From Bacillus pumilus (GTDB lineage Bacteria; Bacillota; Bacilli; Bacillales; Bacillaceae), in contig NZ_CP046128.1 of the NCBI RefSeq assembly GCF_038738535.1, positions 1,550,001-1,614,000 of the forward strand: 64,000 bases of DNA, given 5' to 3'. Every line of letters begins with the position of its first letter. Within the stretch, counting starts at the first letter, position 1. Below the pieces are notes generated by a model. The model made no database searches and had not been told where the DNA came from. It was given only the letters and a program-made list of their open reading frames with translations. Of the stretch, positions 61,348 to 64,000 are shown one piece after another. The position numbers and the translations under genes were made by a program.

Positions 61348-64000
61348 ATGATTGAAGCTTTTTTGAAAAGAGGAAAGCTTGTTTTTATTTTATTTTTTAT
61401 TGTTCTCATTGCTGGCGGCTATTTATTCGCGCAGCTCCCTAAACGAGAACTGCCAGAATTCCAAGCGAATATCGTCACGATTTCCACCGTGTTTCCTGGT
61501 GCGGATGCAAAACAGGTGGAAAGTAATGTAACCAATAAGCTCGAATCAGCCATATCTGATATCAATGGTGTAGAGAAAACGAGCTCTGTTTCTGCCATTG
61601 GTTTTTCAAATATTGTGCTTGAAATTGATGATCAAGCCGACTTTCAAAAGGTGGCAAGTCAAATTAAGAATGAAACCAGGAGTGCTGCGTCGTCCTTTCC
61701 TAATGGAGTGATGGAGCCGGATGTAAAGGATGAGTTCGGCAACGTGCCGGTTGGTTCTTATATGGTTGTGGCGAGTCAATTAACGGACTTGGCAAAAAGT
61801 CAGGAATCGCTGCGTGCGTTGAAGGAAAAGGTTGAGGACATCAAAGGGGTAGACAGTGTCGTCATCAAAGGATTCAATGACAAACAAGCGGTATTAAACT
61901 TAGATTCAAGTAAATTGGAGGATGAAGGGTTAAATGTAACGGATGTCACAAATGCCATCAATCAGGAATTTGACACATCTCCACTAGGCGACATTCGGGC
62001 AGGCGGCGAGAAGGTTAAGCTGTCCATTGATGCCTATGACCGTTTGGATCAAGTGAAAAAGATTGAGCTTTTCTCCAAAACGAACCGTGAGCCGGTCACA
62101 ATCAGTCAGCTTGGCAGCTTAAAAGAAGTAGAAAAAGAGAAAAGTGACATTGTGTCGTATAACGGAAAGCCCGCCTATTCATTTACAGTCAATATCAAAC
62201 CCGGGCTGGATATTCCTAAAATGTACGACAAAGTCAGTGATGTTATTAAGAAAGAGAAGCAGCTTCCAAATGGTGTGGAGTGGGTAGACTACTATTCACA
62301 AAAAAGTGATGTGGATGCTATTTTTAATGATTTGATAAAAGAAGCCATTGTTGCGGTCATCGCTGTCATTATCGTCACCACACTTGGTCTTACCATTGGC
62401 GGTGCGTTCATCGTTTCACTTGCCATCCCATTATCGATCACAATCGGAACGATTCCGCTGCCATTTTTACAAGTAGACCTCAATCAGATTTCGATTATCG
62501 GCTTTATCATTGCCCTAGGAATACTTGTCGATGATGCCATTGTCGTCAACGATAATATTTTAAGGCAGATGAAAAAATACGAAAGTCCGCTTAAAGGAAC
62601 GATTGCAGGTGTGAAAGAAGTTGCAGGGTCTATTTTGACTTCAACACTTGCGGTTGTGTTTGCTTTCTTGCCACTTGTTTTCTTATCAGGTGCAAACGGT
62701 TCATTTATACGAGCATTACCGTCTGTCCTAGTCACGACTGTACTTGCGTCTATGGTGATTTCTCTGACACTAGTGCCAGTCTATCAATATACCGTGAACC
62801 GAAAAAGAAAGAACAAGAAAATTCAAAAAGAGCCAGGATTCCTAGGCAAACCGTTAAAAAAATTAGCTGATTTTTATGCAGACCGTGTGCTGACGAACAT
62901 TGTGGAGCGTCCGCTGCTTATTGGCCTAAGTGGTTTGCTCGTTGCAACGCTTGCCTTTTTACTGATTTTCGTCACACCATTTGAATTTTTCCCTGCAGCG
63001 AATAAAAAAGAAGTGGTTGTCACTGTCACTCTTCCAAGTGAAACAACATTAGACAAAACAAATGAAACATTAGAGAAAATAGAACAAGAGATGAAACAGC
63101 AGAAAGGCATTGAAGAGACGGCGATCTTTGCAGGCGGCGGTGTACCGAACCTGTTTAATGAAAGTATCTCAAATTCAAGTGATCATACTGGTCAAGTTGT
63201 CGTGAGAGTAGACAATGATCAAATGACGAGTAAACAATTGATAGATCGTATGACAGAGCCATTGCGTAAGAAATTCAAAGATGCTGATATTTTTATGAAA
63301 ACCATTGTTCAAGGGCCGCCAACCGGTGCGCCTGTGACAGTAACCATTGCGGGTGACTCTTTTGCAAAGCTCATTAATATCAAAGAAACGCTCACAAGTG
63401 AAATGAAAGAAAAAGGAGCGAGCTTGATCACTGACGATGTCAATCAGCCGGTAAAAACCATCTCCTTTGAGTTAAACCGTGACCGAATGGCAGAGGATGG
63501 TCTCAGCGCTCAGTTTGTCAGCAAACAGCTCGGTCTAGTGACAGAAGGCATGCCATTAGGCAGCTTTAAACAAGGATCAAATGATATCGACCTAGTGGTC
63601 AAACAGGATATGGCTACACACCAAAATGGATTAAAGCTAAAAGAAATAAAAGTGCCTGTCAATTCAAATGAAGGTGGTATGCCTTCACTCGAGCCGCTTA
63701 GCCGATATGTAAAAGAAAAAGAAACAGAGCAGTACGAAAGCATTCCACATGAAAATGGAATTCCGACCATTACGCTGAAGGCGTACCCTGGCACGTCAGA
63801 GTCGTTTAAAGATGACATGAAAGAAGTCGTCAATCAAGTAGGAAAAACGGATGCAGCGAAGGAGCTAACCATTTCTCAAGGTGGAGAAAATGAAGATCAA
63901 ACCCAGTTCTTTATTGAAATTAGTCTCTTATTTGGGGTTGTCTTGCTGCTCATTTATGTGACCATCGCTTTTCAGTTCAATTCATTGATGCTTCCATTGT
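61348..64000 (+). CDS. RND-family efflux permease (AcrB-like), 3' end outside the window
   Basis: An open frame from ATG 61348 (after GTAGGTGAAATA) to the window end, 884 codons so far; full-length members are about 1000 residues. The N-terminal membrane helix (about 10-30) is followed by LPKRELPEFQANIVTIST and VFPGADAKQVESNVTNKLE, typical of the porter domain. The middle helices carry IIALGILVDDAIVVNDNILR, with the Asp pair used for proton transfer in RND pumps. A second porter half starts near residue 530. It belongs to the same broad family as SwrC of B. subtilis but is clearly divergent from it as I remember it, so no symbol is given. The drug or lipid substrate is unknown. Confidence 0.88.
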   Translation, partial: MIEAFLKRGKLVFILFFIVLIAGGYLFAQLPKRELPEFQANIVTISTVFPGADAKQVESNVTNKLESAISDINGVEKTSSVSAIGFSNIVLEIDDQADFQKVASQIKNETRSAASSFPNGVMEPDVKDEFGNVPVGSYMVVASQLTDLAKSQESLRALKEKVEDIKGVDSVVIKGFNDKQAVLNLDSSKLEDEGLNVTDVTNAINQEFDTSPLGDIRAGGEKVKLSIDAYDRLDQVKKIELFSKTNREPVTISQLGSLKEVEKEKSDIVSYNGKPAYSFTVNIKPGLDIPKMYDKVSDVIKKEKQLPNGVEWVDYYSQKSDVDAIFNDLIKEAIVAVIAVIIVTTLGLTIGGAFIVSLAIPLSITIGTIPLPFLQVDLNQISIIGFIIALGILVDDAIVVNDNILRQMKKYESPLKGTIAGVKEVAGSILTSTLAVVFAFLPLVFLSGANGSFIRALPSVLVTTVLASMVISLTLVPVYQYTVNRKRKNKKIQKEPGFLGKPLKKLADFYADRVLTNIVERPLLIGLSGLLVATLAFLLIFVTPFEFFPAANKKEVVVTVTLPSETTLDKTNETLEKIEQEMKQQKGIEETAIFAGGGVPNLFNESISNSSDHTGQVVVRVDNDQMTSKQLIDRMTEPLRKKFKDADIFMKTIVQGPPTGAPVTVTIAGDSFAKLINIKETLTSEMKEKGASLITDDVNQPVKTISFELNRDRMAEDGLSAQFVSKQLGLVTEGMPLGSFKQGSNDIDLVVKQDMATHQNGLKLKEIKVPVNSNEGGMPSLEPLSRYVKEKETEQYESIPHENGIPTITLKAYPGTSESFKDDMKEVVNQVGKTDAAKELTISQGGENEDQTQFFIEISLLFGVVLLLIYVTIAFQFNSLMLPL

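Overview
The window is chromosomal DNA of a low-GC Gram-positive spore-former. Gene order, protein sequences and the spoVF, spoIIIE, spoVS, ymxH and tepA content fit Bacillus. The encoded proteins are close to, but distinct from, B. subtilis, and the clustered GH9/GH48/GH10/GH5 hydrolases suggest the B. pumilus group (pumilus, safensis, altitudinis). That species-level call rests on remembered sequences, not on a search. Almost every gene is on the + strand. I saw no rRNA or tRNA gene, insertion sequence, integrase or CRISPR array.

Layout. 1-8737: envelope and replication genes (end of cdsA, dxr, rasP, proS, polC). 8738-15564: an accessory plant-polysaccharide island of four glycoside hydrolases (GH9-CBM3, GH48, GH10, GH5 mannanase), placed between the polC terminator and the rimP promoter. 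15596-23228: the rimP-nusA-ylxR-ylxQ-infB-ylxP-rbfA-truB-ribC translation and transcription operon, then rpsO. 23304-27867: pnp, ylxY, mlpA. 27901-28824: an extra aminoglycoside-phosphotransferase-like gene. 28895-34146: ymxH, the dipicolinate synthase genes spoVFA-spoVFB, then asd-dapG-dapA, which together make lysine/diaminopimelate precursors and spore dipicolinate. 34241-39567: rnjB, tepA, ylzJ, spoIIIE. 39716-41815: GntR regulator ymfC and MFS exporter ymfD. 41835-51647: two large MMPL-family exporters flanking the M16-like pair ymfF-ymfH, the second in an operon with a MarR regulator. 51676-56520: ymfI, ymfJ, ymfK, rodZ, pgsA, cinA. 56596-61191: SOS-regulated recA, a structured non-coding element, RNase Y (rny), ymdB and spoVS. 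61267-64000: an RND efflux permease that runs off the window.

The core genes are conserved housekeeping genes. The most interesting features are these: (1) three of the four hydrolases in the island start directly at the mature catalytic domain with no signal peptide, while the fourth has a clear one; (2) a GC-rich structured element between recA and rny with duplicated hairpins and a terminator; (3) a shared palindrome, TAGTTAAACTA, at the promoters of both MMPL loci, pointing to joint control by the MarR protein; (4) leader terminators ahead of rimP-nusA; (5) an SOS box buried in a 42-bp palindrome at recA; (6) YmfK as an ACT-like plus P-loop protein.

Start codons were chosen by ribosome-binding site and remembered family length, so several begin downstream of the longest open frame. 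Comparisons with B. subtilis come from memory and were not run as alignments.
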